Shown: piece by piece, positions 44,525-53,162 of the stretch
How positions within the stretch are numbered: the stretch's first letter is position 1
Layout of the letters: each line of letters opens with the position of its first letter
Assembly (NCBI RefSeq): GCF_026240905.1
Contig: NZ_JAPEVI010000001.1
Coordinates: forward strand, 434,001 to 498,000
Length of the DNA: 64,000 nucleotides
Source: Roseibium salinum
GTDB lineage: Bacteria > Pseudomonadota > Alphaproteobacteria > Rhizobiales > Stappiaceae
Direction: 5' to 3'
Notes under the pieces: generated by a model
Seen by the model: the letters and a program-made list of their open reading frames with translations, nothing else
Told to the model about the DNA's origin: nothing
Databases searched by the model: none
Position numbers and translations under genes: made by a program

Positions 44525-46447
44525 TTACGCAGCCGCCCGGGCAGCTGCGCGCGCGTTGTCCCAGATACCGCAGAGCCGCCTGAATCGCTCGGCCATGTGT
44601 GCAACAGCGACCTTGTCGCTCATCTCGCCTTTCATCCAGGCCCGTGCCGCATCGGCGAAGATTGTCCGGCCTATGGCAAAGCCCTTGACCAGATCGAAGC
44701 GGGCGGCGATCTCGAAGCTTGCCGCCAGTTCCCATTCCGGAGCGTCCAGACCCAGGATGACTATCCCGCGCGTATGCGGGTCGTTGCGATTGATGGTTGC
44801 GCAGACCCTTTCCCAGGCCGTCTCTGTCTGGAACGGTTCGAGTTTCCACCAGTCCGGGTAGATGCCGCGATCGTAGAACCGCTGGATCATCTTTGGCGCC
44901 GTATCCTCATCCACGGGACCGACTTTGGATGCGATCACCTCCAGTAAGAATTCCAGGCGTTGCCGGCGGCCAGCATGAAACAGTCGTTCGACTGTAGACA
45001 GCTGGTCTTCCCACATCGCTTCTTCATCGTCCGGATGGCAGAAGCACAGAACCTTGATGACATGCTCCACCGGCCATTCGGCCAGGCCGCCGAAATCGGG
45101 GCCAAGTAAAGGCTCCACCTGTAGCGGACGCGATTTTGGCCATTCGACCGTATTGCCTATCCACAAGCCATTGCCCGTCGCCTCGTAAAGCGCCTCGCGA
45201 CCAAGGCGCAAATCGCAGAGAATGCCGTAGCCCGGCTGCTTCTCGGAGACGTCCAGAGTCGCTTGAAGACAGAGCTTCTTGAAAGCGCCAGCCTTCTCTG
45301 GCGTGTAGCCGCTCATCTCCTCAAATTGAACGCGATGATCGAAGGCGAAAGTCCTGAGGGTCGACCAGTCACCGCCATGGGTGCGGTGCCGGTTGGTGGA
45401 CCAGTGGATCTGTTCCAGCGCCGGGTCGTTGCGCAGGTCCTTGCGCTCAATGCCGCGTTTCAGGAAGAACTGCAGCTCCTCCCAGCTCGGATAGGCCGGG
45501 GTGCAGCCGTGGCGCGACACCGCGAAGGCGCCGCAGGCATTGGCATAGGTGAGGCTGGTCACCCAGTCCTCACCGGTAATCCAGCCCTTCAAGAGGCCCG
45601 ACATGAAACCGTCGCCCGCGCCCAGCACGTTGAACACCTCGATCGGAAACCCGGGGCCGGAGATGCCCTCGTCCAGGCTGTCCGGAATGTCCGCCTCGAA
45701 TGCGGCGGCGCCCATCGGGCCGCGCTTGCACACCAGCACCGCCGCGGAGACCTTCCGGACGTTCCTCAGCGCCTCAACCGTGTCGGTGGTGCCGCCGGCA
45801 ATGTGGAACTCCTCCTCCGTGCCGACGATCAGGTCGAAGAGATGCAGGCTGGACTGCAGCTTTGCCGTCACCTGGTCGGAGGCGATGAACCGGCTTTCGC
45901 CCGCATCATGGCCGGCAAGCCCCCACAGGTTCGGCCGGTAGTCGATGTCGAGCGCCGTCCGGCCGCCGCTTTCGCGGGCAAGATGCAGGGCCTTCAGGAC
46001 GGCCGCTTCGGTGCGCGGATGGGACAGATGGGTGCCGGTGGCAACCACCGCCTTCGCCGAGGCGATGAAGTCCGGATCGATGTCCTCCTCGCACAGCGCC
46101 ATGTCGGCGCAGTTCTCGCGATAGAAGATCAGCGGGAACTGTTCCTGGTCGCGGATGCCGAGCAGGACGAGGGCGGTCAGGCGCTCCGCATCGGTGACGA
46201 CCCCGTCGGTCGCCACACCGTGCCGCTCCAGCTCCTCGCGGATGAAGCGGCCCATATGCTCGTTGCCCACCCGCGTGATCAGCCCGGACCTGAGGCCAAG
46301 GCGGGCGGTGCCGCAGGCCATGTTGGTGGGCGAGCCGCCGATATACTTGTTGAAGGATCCCATGTCCTCCAGCCGGCCGCCCACCTGCGCCCCGTAGAGA
46401 TCGACCGAGGACCGGCCGATCGTGATGACATCGAGTGGTTTGTGCAT
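44525..46447 (-). CDS. iolC: bifunctional 5-dehydro-2-deoxygluconokinase / DUF2090 aldolase-like protein (IolC-IolJ type)
   Basis: A 640-aa fusion. Residues 1-~335 are a PfkB kinase (IGGSPTNMACGTARLGL, ATGTHLSHP, NVLGAGDGFMSGLLKG with the catalytic GAGD). Residues ~340-640 are the DUF2090 aldolase-like domain (FAFDHRVQFEEM, ILCDLRLGREAL, LGLDAPEWELAASF). Together they would phosphorylate 5-dehydro-2-deoxygluconate and cleave the product to malonate semialdehyde and dihydroxyacetone phosphate. This architecture is common in proteobacterial inositol clusters. ATG 46447 with GAGGAG. IolB and IolA are not seen nearby. Confidence 0.93.
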   Translation of the reverse strand: MHKPLDVITIGRSSVDLYGAQVGGRLEDMGSFNKYIGGSPTNMACGTARLGLRSGLITRVGNEHMGRFIREELERHGVATDGVVTDAERLTALVLLGIRDQEQFPLIFYRENCADMALCEEDIDPDFIASAKAVVATGTHLSHPRTEAAVLKALHLARESGGRTALDIDYRPNLWGLAGHDAGESRFIASDQVTAKLQSSLHLFDLIVGTEEEFHIAGGTTDTVEALRNVRKVSAAVLVCKRGPMGAAAFEADIPDSLDEGISGPGFPIEVFNVLGAGDGFMSGLLKGWITGEDWVTSLTYANACGAFAVSRHGCTPAYPSWEELQFFLKRGIERKDLRNDPALEQIHWSTNRHRTHGGDWSTLRTFAFDHRVQFEEMSGYTPEKAGAFKKLCLQATLDVSEKQPGYGILCDLRLGREALYEATGNGLWIGNTVEWPKSRPLQVEPLLGPDFGGLAEWPVEHVIKVLCFCHPDDEEAMWEDQLSTVERLFHAGRRQRLEFLLEVIASKVGPVDEDTAPKMIQRFYDRGIYPDWWKLEPFQTETAWERVCATINRNDPHTRGIVILGLDAPEWELAASFEIAARFDLVKGFAIGRTIFADAARAWMKGEMSDKVAVAHMAERFRRLCGIWDNARAAARAAA

Positions 46448-46829
46448 CGGATGCTCCTCGACTCCAGACTTTCGCTTTGAATATGCATCCCGTCGTCCGG
46501 GCATGCGCAGGAGCATCCTGCGGTCATACGAACGCAGACGAGATGCTCCAACATGTTAGAATCAATCAGTTTTCCGCCGTTGGATGCGCGTCCATAAAGG
46601 CAGGCTGATCTACGGTTCCTGCACCGGTGGCCGATCCACCGGCAACACCTTCCGAACGGCGGTCAGCATCTCTGTTCCGCCGCCGTTCCGGCGACCGGTG
46701 CGTGGCAGGGAGTGTCACGCACCGGCGCCATGGCCGGCTGGGAGGAGACGAGGCGGATCCCTGGGAGACAAGGCCAGATGCTCTGCTGCAGAAAGCATCC
46801 ATGGACCCGCCGCGAGCCGACCGGTTTCT
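46448..46829. other. intergenic gap between the importer and iolCDE genes
   Basis: About 380 bases with no supportable gene, between two same-strand operon parts. It contains the strong hairpin at 46696-46726 and presumably a promoter for iolC. Confidence 0.5.
46696..46726. repeat. 10-base perfect inverted repeat (intercistronic hairpin)
   Basis: CCGGTGCGTG, an 11-base loop, CACGCACCGG. The stem is very GC-rich and lies about 105 bases after the ATPase stop on the minus strand, without a T-tract. It could protect the 3' end of the importer mRNA or weaken read-through into iolC. Confidence 0.6.
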
Positions 46830-47609
46830 TCAAGCGAAAGCCGCACTTTCCTCTTTGCTTGTTCCCTTCACCCCGGTGATGTAGGCAACGACATCATTGC
46901 CATCGACTTCCTTGGCATTCAGGGAGGCCGCGATCCGCCCTCTGCGGAAAACGACGATCCGGTCGACCAGATCGAAGACCTGGCGCAGGTTGTGACTGAC
47001 CAGGATCAGCGGAATGCCCTGTTCCTTCAGGTTGCGGATGATGTTTTCAACCTGCGCGGTCTCCTGCACGCCGAGGGCCGCGGTCGGCTCATCCATGATG
47101 ATCAGCTTGCTGGCGAAGGTCGCCGAGCGGGCGATCGCCACGCACTGCCGCTGGCCACCCGACATGTTGCGGATGGAGACGTCCAGGTTCTGGATCTTGA
47201 CGCCCGTGCGCTTCAGGCCCTCCTCCGTCGCCTGTCGCATGGCCCGGCGGTTCAGGATCGAGAAAGGCCCGAGATTGAACAGGATCTTTTCACGGCCCAG
47301 GAACAGGTTGGAAGGAACATCGAGTTCGTCGGCCAGGGCGAGGTTCTGGTACACGGTTTCGATGCCGGCCTCGCGGGCTTCCAGCGGCCCGGTGAATTCG
47401 ACTTCCTTCCCGTCGAACCAGACCTTGCCGCGCGTGCGCTGCTCGACGCCGGTGATCTGGCGAACGAAGGTCGACTTTCCTGCTCCGTTGTCCCCGACAA
47501 CCGCGATATGTTCGCCGGCGCGGAGCTCGAAGTCGGCGTCCTCGAGCGCATGCAGACCACCATAGTGCTTGGTCAGGCCCTCGGTCTTCAGAATGATATC
47601 GGAATCCAT
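46830..47609 (-). CDS. inositol/sugar ABC transporter ATP-binding protein
   Basis: A 259-aa single-domain ATPase. Walker A GDNGAGKST, Q-loop ETVYQNLAL, signature MSGGQRQ, Walker B LIIMDEPTAALG and switch LVSHN are all present. It resembles the ATPase of the sugar cassette at 6518-7282 and drives the inositol-type permease encoded just upstream (21-base gap). ATG 47609 with AAGGAGAG. Confidence 0.93.
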   Translation of the reverse strand: MDSDIILKTEGLTKHYGGLHALEDADFELRAGEHIAVVGDNGAGKSTFVRQITGVEQRTRGKVWFDGKEVEFTGPLEAREAGIETVYQNLALADELDVPSNLFLGREKILFNLGPFSILNRRAMRQATEEGLKRTGVKIQNLDVSIRNMSGGQRQCVAIARSATFASKLIIMDEPTAALGVQETAQVENIIRNLKEQGIPLILVSHNLRQVFDLVDRIVVFRRGRIAASLNAKEVDGNDVVAYITGVKGTSKEESAAFA

Positions 47610-47630
47610 CAGTTCTCTCCTTCCCAAGTC

Positions 47631-48662
47631 CTAGTCTTCCAAGGCACGGCGCTTCTGCCGCCAGACATCCGCAACGACGGCTGCAACGATGATCATGCCC
47701 TTGATGATTTCCTGGTAGTAGGCGTCGATCCTGAGAAAGGTGAAGCCCGAGATGATCACGCCGAAAATCAGCATGCCTATGGCCGTTCCGACAATCGATC
47801 CCCGGCCGCCGGCAAGACTGACGCCGCCGATCACCGTCATCGCGATGGCGTCGAGCTCGTACATGATGCCCATTCCGGCCTGGGCCGTCAGGCCGCGCGC
47901 GGCCAGCACCATGCCGGCAATCCCCGCCAAGACGCCCGCGACCGAATAAACCAGCACCAGATGACGTTCGACATTGATACCCGACATGCGCGCGGCATCC
48001 GGATTGGAGCCGATCGCATAGGTATGCTTGCCGTAAACCGTGAACCGCAGGATCAGATAGAACAGCACCGCCAGCCCCAGGAAGATAATGACCGGCATCA
48101 TGCCCTTGCCGATTGCGGCGAAACTGTCGGTGGGGAAGGAAACCGGCTGGCCCTTCGTGTACCACTTGGCCACACCGCGTGCCGTCACCATCATGCCGAG
48201 CGTGGCGATGAACGGAGGGATTTTGGTATAGGCGATGAGAAGTCCGTTGATGAGACCCGCGGTCAGCCCGCAGAGAATCCCGACGGCGAGCGGAATGATG
48301 ACCGGCAGGTCCACCCAGCCCTGTTCGATGAACACGGCACGTGGATAAGTCGACACCTGCGCGAAACTCATTGCGATCATAGCCGTCGCACCCGCGACGG
48401 AGCCGGAGGAAAGATCGATGCCGCCGGAGATGATCACCTGCGTCACGCCCACGGCAATGATCCCGATGGTCGCCACCTGCAGGATCATGATCGACAGGCG
48501 CTGGGGGTTGAGAAGGAAACTCTGCCCCTGGAAAATCCAGCCCAGTACCTCGAAGATCAGGGCGATGCCGACCAGCCCCAACAGCGCGTTGAGTTCGGTC
48601 GGCCAGTGCCGTTTCCTCGGCTTGGGCAAATCCATAGCTGTCCCGGTAGCCACCTCAACCAT
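47631..48662 (-). CDS. inositol/sugar ABC transporter permease
   Basis: A 343-aa BPD_transp_2 permease with about nine hydrophobic segments. The diagnostic IISGGIDLSSGSVAGA, FIATLGMMVTARG and GGVSLAGGRGSIVG loops are present. It forms the channel for the importer whose binding protein is encoded upstream. ATG 48662 with GGAGGAGG. Confidence 0.93.
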   Translation of the reverse strand: MVEVATGTAMDLPKPRKRHWPTELNALLGLVGIALIFEVLGWIFQGQSFLLNPQRLSIMILQVATIGIIAVGVTQVIISGGIDLSSGSVAGATAMIAMSFAQVSTYPRAVFIEQGWVDLPVIIPLAVGILCGLTAGLINGLLIAYTKIPPFIATLGMMVTARGVAKWYTKGQPVSFPTDSFAAIGKGMMPVIIFLGLAVLFYLILRFTVYGKHTYAIGSNPDAARMSGINVERHLVLVYSVAGVLAGIAGMVLAARGLTAQAGMGIMYELDAIAMTVIGGVSLAGGRGSIVGTAIGMLIFGVIISGFTFLRIDAYYQEIIKGMIIVAAVVADVWRQKRRALED

Positions 48663-48749
48663 CTCATCCTCCTCCTGATTTATGCGGTCGACACCGCTTG
48701 TGACGGAGAGCGGCCTGCGCCGCTCCCCACCGTTTCGTAGCCAGCGAGA

Positions 48750-49694
48750 TCAGTTCTTGCTGAGGAACTTGTCGATGTTTTCCGGTGTAACCAGCTGGAA
48801 CGGCACGTAGACCTTCTGCTCGACCTCTTCGCCCTTGGCGAGGCGAAGAGCGGCATCGACGGCCCCCTGCCCCTGGCCGGCCGCATCCTGGAACACGGTG
48901 ACGTCCAGGTCACCGGCCTGCATGGCAGCCAGCGCGTCCTGGGTCGCGTCCACGCCGCCGATCAGCATCTCGTCCATTGAAATACCGGCCGACTTCATGG
49001 CCTGAATGGCACCGATGGCCATTTCGTCATTGTTGGCGACGACAGCATCGAACTCGAGGCCTGCGGAGAGCCAGTTGGTCATCAGGTCGGCACCTTCCGT
49101 GCGGGACCAGTTGGCGGTCTGCTCTTCGACGATTTCCATGAAGGAGCACTCGTCCGTGGCAATGACGTCATGAACGTCCTGGGTGCGCATCCGCGCGGCC
49201 TGGTTGGAGAGTTCGCCCATCATCACGACGATCTTGGCACCTTCGCCCTTGCCCTGCTCCTTGAGGAGGCGGCAGATTTCCTGGGTTTCCAGGGTGCCGG
49301 ATTCGCGCTCGTCCGAAGCCACGAAGGACTGGTTGTCCGGAAGATCGTCGACGTTCACCGGCTCCCGGTTGACATAGACCAGCGGAACGCCTGCATTCGC
49401 GGCGGCCTGGGTCATGGCGATGGTCGCATCCGTGTCGACCGGGTTGACCACGATTGCATCGACGCCGGACGCGATAAAGTTCTGGATCTGGTTGAGCTGC
49501 TTGCCGACGTCGTTCTGCGCGTCCTCCACCTGGATATCGACGCCTTCCAGACCGTCGGCGTATTCGATCATGCCGTTGCGCAACACAGTCAGGAAATTGT
49601 CGTCGAACAATGCCATCGACACGCCGACGGTCTCGGCCATCGCTGTCGTTGTCATCATGGATGCAACGCCGGCTGCGATAAGGAACTTCTTCAT
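48750..49694 (-). CDS. inositol/rhizopine-type ABC substrate-binding protein
   Basis: A 314-aa precursor with Sec signal peptide (KKFLIAAGVASMMTTTAMA). The mature part, ETVGVSMALFDDNFLTVLRNG, matches inositol-binding proteins (IbpA/IatA type) with DAIVVNPVDT, AGVPLVYVNREP, VVANNDEMAIGAIQA and GVDATQDAL. MocB, the rhizopine-binding protein, belongs to the same family, so either ligand is possible. First gene of the importer operon. ATG 49694 with GGGAGGA. Confidence 0.9.
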   Translation of the reverse strand: MKKFLIAAGVASMMTTTAMAETVGVSMALFDDNFLTVLRNGMIEYADGLEGVDIQVEDAQNDVGKQLNQIQNFIASGVDAIVVNPVDTDATIAMTQAAANAGVPLVYVNREPVNVDDLPDNQSFVASDERESGTLETQEICRLLKEQGKGEGAKIVVMMGELSNQAARMRTQDVHDVIATDECSFMEIVEEQTANWSRTEGADLMTNWLSAGLEFDAVVANNDEMAIGAIQAMKSAGISMDEMLIGGVDATQDALAAMQAGDLDVTVFQDAAGQGQGAVDAALRLAKGEEVEQKVYVPFQLVTPENIDKFLSKN

Positions 49695-49947
49695 TTTATC
49701 CTCCCGTATGAGCGGCACGATTGCCGCCAACACTCCTCTTGCCCCTGGCGGGGCCGATTGGGGACGGCAACGCCTTCCCATTCCGAACAACACAACCTGG
49801 TAACAGCCCCGAACACTTGCGTGTCTTGCAATTCCAGGCGGCGCGTCATTCAACGCCGATGATCACAGAACATGAATTTCTGAAATGATGTTTTTTGATC
49901 ATTCAGCGATCCCGATCTCCTCTCGCCGGAGAGTCGAAAACTCACCA

Positions 49948-50766
49948 TCAGGCCGCGGCCTGTTTCATTCCGGCCCGCATGAACGAGATCGACTCCGCCA
50001 GCGCCTGTTCCGGCGACGCCAAGCGGTGCACGACCGGTGAAAAGGCCTCATAGGACACCGGTCCCGAGTATCCGGCGGCAAACAGTTCATTCAATTGCCG
50101 GACATTGCCGAGACGGTCCTGGCCATCGACCAGAATGCGGTGCCCGTCCCGCATGTCCGCCACATCGAGATGCGGATCGATAACGCCCGAGACATGCACG
50201 ATGCCGGTATATTCGGGGAAGAACCGGTCCTCGCCGGCCAGATGATGATGGAACGTGTCATGCACCAGCTTGTAGCGGTCCGCGGCCCGCAGCGACTCGA
50301 TCACTTCCACGGCTTCCGCCTTGCTCCTCAACGAGGAGGACATGAAGCCAAGCGGCTCGATGAGGGCGACCATGTCGGCGGCGTCGAGCATCGGCTTGAT
50401 CTCGCGCAGGGCGACGCGCAGATTGGCCTGGCGCTCGCCGTTTCCGAGCCCCTGGCCGTCATTGCGCGGGATGAGACTGATGGTTTCGGCGCCGCAGGCC
50501 ACTGCCGTTTCGATCAGGGTCCGTACCTCCCCGCGCACCGCATCCGACCAGTCGTTGAATGGATAGACCTGGGACAATCCCACGATCCGCAGTCCGTGCT
50601 GCCGGGCCGTCGCGGCAACGGTCTGCGGGGCATCGCCGTCGAACAGCGGCGTGTCGAGATCGTTGCGAAGCTCCACGCCGATGCAGCCCAGCTTCCGGGC
50701 AAGCGTGAACAGCGCATCGTATCGCAGACTAGGCACCGTCATGTGATTGAGTGCGATCGGCAGCAT
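49948..50766 (-). CDS. iolI: inosose isomerase-type TIM barrel protein
   Basis: A 272-aa xylose-isomerase-like TIM barrel. It has ALNHMTVPSLRYDALF, GCIGVELRNDLDTPLFDGD, IVGLSQVYPFNDWSD, LIEPLGF and KLVHDTFHHHLAG with the expected Glu/Asp/His metal ligands. This combination is characteristic of IolI, which interconverts keto-inositols (2-keto-myo-inositol and 1-keto-D-chiro-inositol). ATG 50766. It lies 250 bases upstream of the importer operon on the same strand and probably has its own promoter. Confidence 0.85.
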   Translation of the reverse strand: MLPIALNHMTVPSLRYDALFTLARKLGCIGVELRNDLDTPLFDGDAPQTVAATARQHGLRIVGLSQVYPFNDWSDAVRGEVRTLIETAVACGAETISLIPRNDGQGLGNGERQANLRVALREIKPMLDAADMVALIEPLGFMSSSLRSKAEAVEVIESLRAADRYKLVHDTFHHHLAGEDRFFPEYTGIVHVSGVIDPHLDVADMRDGHRILVDGQDRLGNVRQLNELFAAGYSGPVSYEAFSPVVHRLASPEQALAESISFMRAGMKQAAA

Positions 50767-50865
50767 ATCCGGATTACCTTCCCCTGCGTCCCACTCTCTT
50801 GAGAAACGACGCGTCAATTCGTTGGGGACTATTACCGGTGATGTATGCCTGCCCGTCAATAGAAC

Positions 50866-50927
50866 ATGATGTAAGTAACCTCATCTATGACGAAGTCATC
50901 AAAGCACTCTTGACGATTTTACATCAT
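50866..50927. promoter_or_regulatory. spaced 9-base inverted repeat, candidate LacI operators
   Basis: ATGATGTAA at 50866-50874 and TTACATCAT at 50919-50927 are perfect complements about 53 bases apart, 100-160 bases upstream of the iolI start and immediately downstream of a LacI gene. Related TGATGTA occurs at 50839-50845. Five helical turns of spacing suits paired LacI-type sites. Confidence 0.4.
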
Positions 50928-51004
50928 TTCCATCCAAACCGGCCCATCCGGCCGCGTTCCGGCCTCCGATCGGGCCAACGGCGGAAGGAGCGCTCTTCAG
51001 CAGG

Positions 51005-52039
51005 CTAGAGGGATTCAGGCAGGCAGAGGCGCGGTTGCAGGAAGCGCTGTCCCGGCAGTCCCTCACTGGAGGAGCCGCGCACCGACTCCACCATCAGCGA
51101 TGCAAGATCGCGGCTGAGTTCGTCGAGCGGGGTTCCGATCGCCATGAGCGCATAGCGGTCGGAAAGGGCTGCACGGGACTCAGGCGTCAGTTCATTGACG
51201 ACAAGCGCCACGTCACCGGGCGCACGCACTTCCCGAAGCGCCGAAATCGCGCCTTCCATCCCGCCACCGGCAACGTAGATGCCTTTCAGGTCCGGATGGC
51301 GCTCGAGAAGGTCAAGCGTCGCCTCGTGCGTAAGCTGTCTTGTTTCCAGGTTCACCAGAGTGTCGAGCACGGTAAAATTGGGATGGAACTCGCGGAAGTA
51401 GGTCCGGAACCCGGTTTCGCGAAGGTCGTGGCCGTGCCAGCGGTGGCCGCCCACGAAAATCGCAATCTTTCCAGGAGCATGAACGGCCATGGCGAGCATC
51501 GATGCCGCCACACGGCCCATCTTCAGATTGTTGAGGCCGACATAATTCGCCCGCTCGCCCTGGGCGAAATCCGACAGCAGCGAGAATGTCGGCACGCCGG
51601 CCGCCTTCAACTCGTTCACCGCCGCAGAGGTCACCTGGTGGTTAACCGCCACGGCAGCCAGAACGTCCACTTGTCGGCCGACCTGCAGCATCATGTCGGC
51701 AATATCGGAGGGGGTCTGGGTCGGGCAGTATTCCAGAACGAACCGGCCGCGCACATCCGGCAGGGCCTGCACGGCTCTCTCCAGATGCTCACCGAAGGAT
51801 TGATAGAAGGACTGGCGCTGCTTCTGTAGGACAAAGCCTAGGCGGCATTCCGGCAAGTCCACTTGCAGGCGCTGCTCGATCAGGCGGACGCCGTGATAGC
51901 CGATGCGGTTGGCGGCGGCGTAGACGCGCTGCGCGGTTTCCCGGCGCACGCGCTCTCGCCCGTTCAGGACACGGTCAACCGTTGCCGGACTTACTCCTGC
52001 TTCCCTGGCGAGATCGGAAATTGTCGGTCGGCGGGCCAT
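51005..52039 (-). CDS. LacI-family transcriptional regulator (paralogue of the one at 38305-39339)
   Basis: A 344-aa LacI repressor with RRPTISDLAREAGVSPATVD, RVLNGRERVRRETAQRVY and the sensor segments VGGHRWHGHDLRETGFR and GIYVAGGGMEGAISALRE. Length and sequence are close to the LacI protein at the other end of the inositol island, so they arose by duplication and may respond to related ligands. It is upstream of and co-oriented with iolI and the importer. ATG 52039. Confidence 0.93.
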   Translation of the reverse strand: MARRPTISDLAREAGVSPATVDRVLNGRERVRRETAQRVYAAANRIGYHGVRLIEQRLQVDLPECRLGFVLQKQRQSFYQSFGEHLERAVQALPDVRGRFVLEYCPTQTPSDIADMMLQVGRQVDVLAAVAVNHQVTSAAVNELKAAGVPTFSLLSDFAQGERANYVGLNNLKMGRVAASMLAMAVHAPGKIAIFVGGHRWHGHDLRETGFRTYFREFHPNFTVLDTLVNLETRQLTHEATLDLLERHPDLKGIYVAGGGMEGAISALREVRAPGDVALVVNELTPESRAALSDRYALMAIGTPLDELSRDLASLMVESVRGSSSEGLPGQRFLQPRLCLPESL

Positions 52040-52134
52040 TCACAATTCTCTTGGAATATTACCATCATCGCACTGACACTTTGTTGAGGTGATTTGACGA
52101 AATCAAGAAGTTTTTGTGCCATCTGATCGGACCA

Positions 52135-52558
52135 TCAGGCGTAGTCGACCCAAACACCGCCCGCTTCGGCGGACCTGACGCAGTTTTCCACCCAGCGGAC
52201 GCCTTCGACCCCGGCCCTTATATCGGGATACCAGAAGTCGCCGCTCATCGGCTCTCCAGACATTGCGAGCGCAAATCGCCGGTACAGATTCGCCCAGGCC
52301 TCGAACAGGCCTTCGGGATGGCCGGCGCCGATCCGGTCGTCGGCCAGGGCTTGCGGTGCGAGATACCCCATCCCGCGTTCCAGCACGCGGGCCGGTTCGC
52401 CCTGGATTTCGTAGGAAAGCTGATTTGGCCGCTCATCCCACCATTCGATGCTGGCTTTCGACCCGACGATGCGCAGCTTCTGCCCGTGCATCGAGCCGGC
52501 ATTGACGGCGCTGGACCACACGGTGCCGATCGCGCCGGTGTCATATTCCATCTTCTGG
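52135..52558 (-). pseudogene. C-terminal remnant of a Gfo/Idh/MocA-family dehydrogenase
   Basis: About 140 residues of a dehydrogenase C-terminus (YDTGAIGTVWSSAVNAGS, GQKLRIVGSKASIEWWDER, GHPEGLFEAWANLYRRFA, GVEGVRWVENCVRSAE) end normally at 52135. The whole Rossmann domain and catalytic centre are missing: upstream on the same strand the sequence turns into a different gene fragment in the opposite orientation. The downstream-internal ATG at 52551 is not a genuine start. It cannot bind NAD. Confidence 0.82.
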
Positions 52559-52750
52559 GTCGGCCATGAACTGACGGAACGGACCGCGGGCTATTTGCGA
52601 TCCGGCATCATGTCGATCGTCATCGATCAGGCTCCCGAAATCCAGGCGCGCCGGTCGCTCGATACCGTCCTGCGCAAGCTGGAAATGATCGCCGTCGAGG
52701 TGAGCACCGAACCGGTGCGTTTTCTCACCGTGACTTCCGAAAACGTGTGA
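52559..52750 (+). pseudogene. C-terminal remnant of a LacI-family regulator
   Basis: The frame reads VGHELTERTAGYLRSGIMSIVIDQAPEIQ (seen as HELT.RT..YL..G...IVIDQ.PE.QARRSLD), the usual end of a LacI sensor domain, and stops at 52750. No DNA-binding domain or start precedes it. It abuts the dehydrogenase remnant at about 52555, so a recombination joined two truncated genes. Confidence 0.7.
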
Positions 52751-52868
52751 AGGCTTTTATGGGATGTCTAGATCACCATGCACATCCATCGCCTTCTTGA
52801 ATCTCAGCGCGGCTTTCGAGCTCAAGAGGGGCTATTGTGCGAGATAAGGGACGCCTTTTGGGGTCAGG

Positions 52869-53162
52869 TCAGTAGCCGGCCTCTTTCTGGTGCCGGAACG
52901 CCAATACATAAACAGTGTCGCTGGTCGGCTCAAAACGGTATAGGGCGACATAGCCTGTGTCCCCGAACGGTATCACCAACTCGCGCAGCTCCGGCAGATC
53001 CGGAACCGGTCTACCGGCATTGGGGGCCGTTTCCAGGAGCCGGAATTGTCGCGCGATAGCCCGACCGGCCCGCCGGGCGGCTTCGGATGACTTGCCGGCC
53101 AAGAAACGTCTGCAGCGCTCCAATCCCCGAACTGCACGCTGCGTCACGATTACCTGCGGCAC
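52869..53162 (-). CDS. RelE/ParE-family toxin
   Basis: A 97-aa ParE/RelE-fold protein (VIVTQRAVRGLERCRRFL, LETAPNAGRPVPDLPELREL, YVALYRFEPTSDTVYVLAFRHQKEAGY seen in parts). The final YVLAFRHQKE strand is typical of ParE toxins that poison gyrase, though RelE-like mRNA cleavage cannot be excluded. GTG 53162 overlaps the antitoxin 3' end by 13 bases, the coupling expected of a toxin-antitoxin pair. Confidence 0.85.
   Translation of the reverse strand: MPQVIVTQRAVRGLERCRRFLAGKSSEAARRAGRAIARQFRLLETAPNAGRPVPDLPELRELVIPFGDTGYVALYRFEPTSDTVYVLAFRHQKEAGY

Noticed and set aside
46584..48740. 718-residue plus-strand open frame
   Set aside because: Covers the antisense of ABC ATPase and permease genes; composition is His/Asp/Arg-rich and motif-free.
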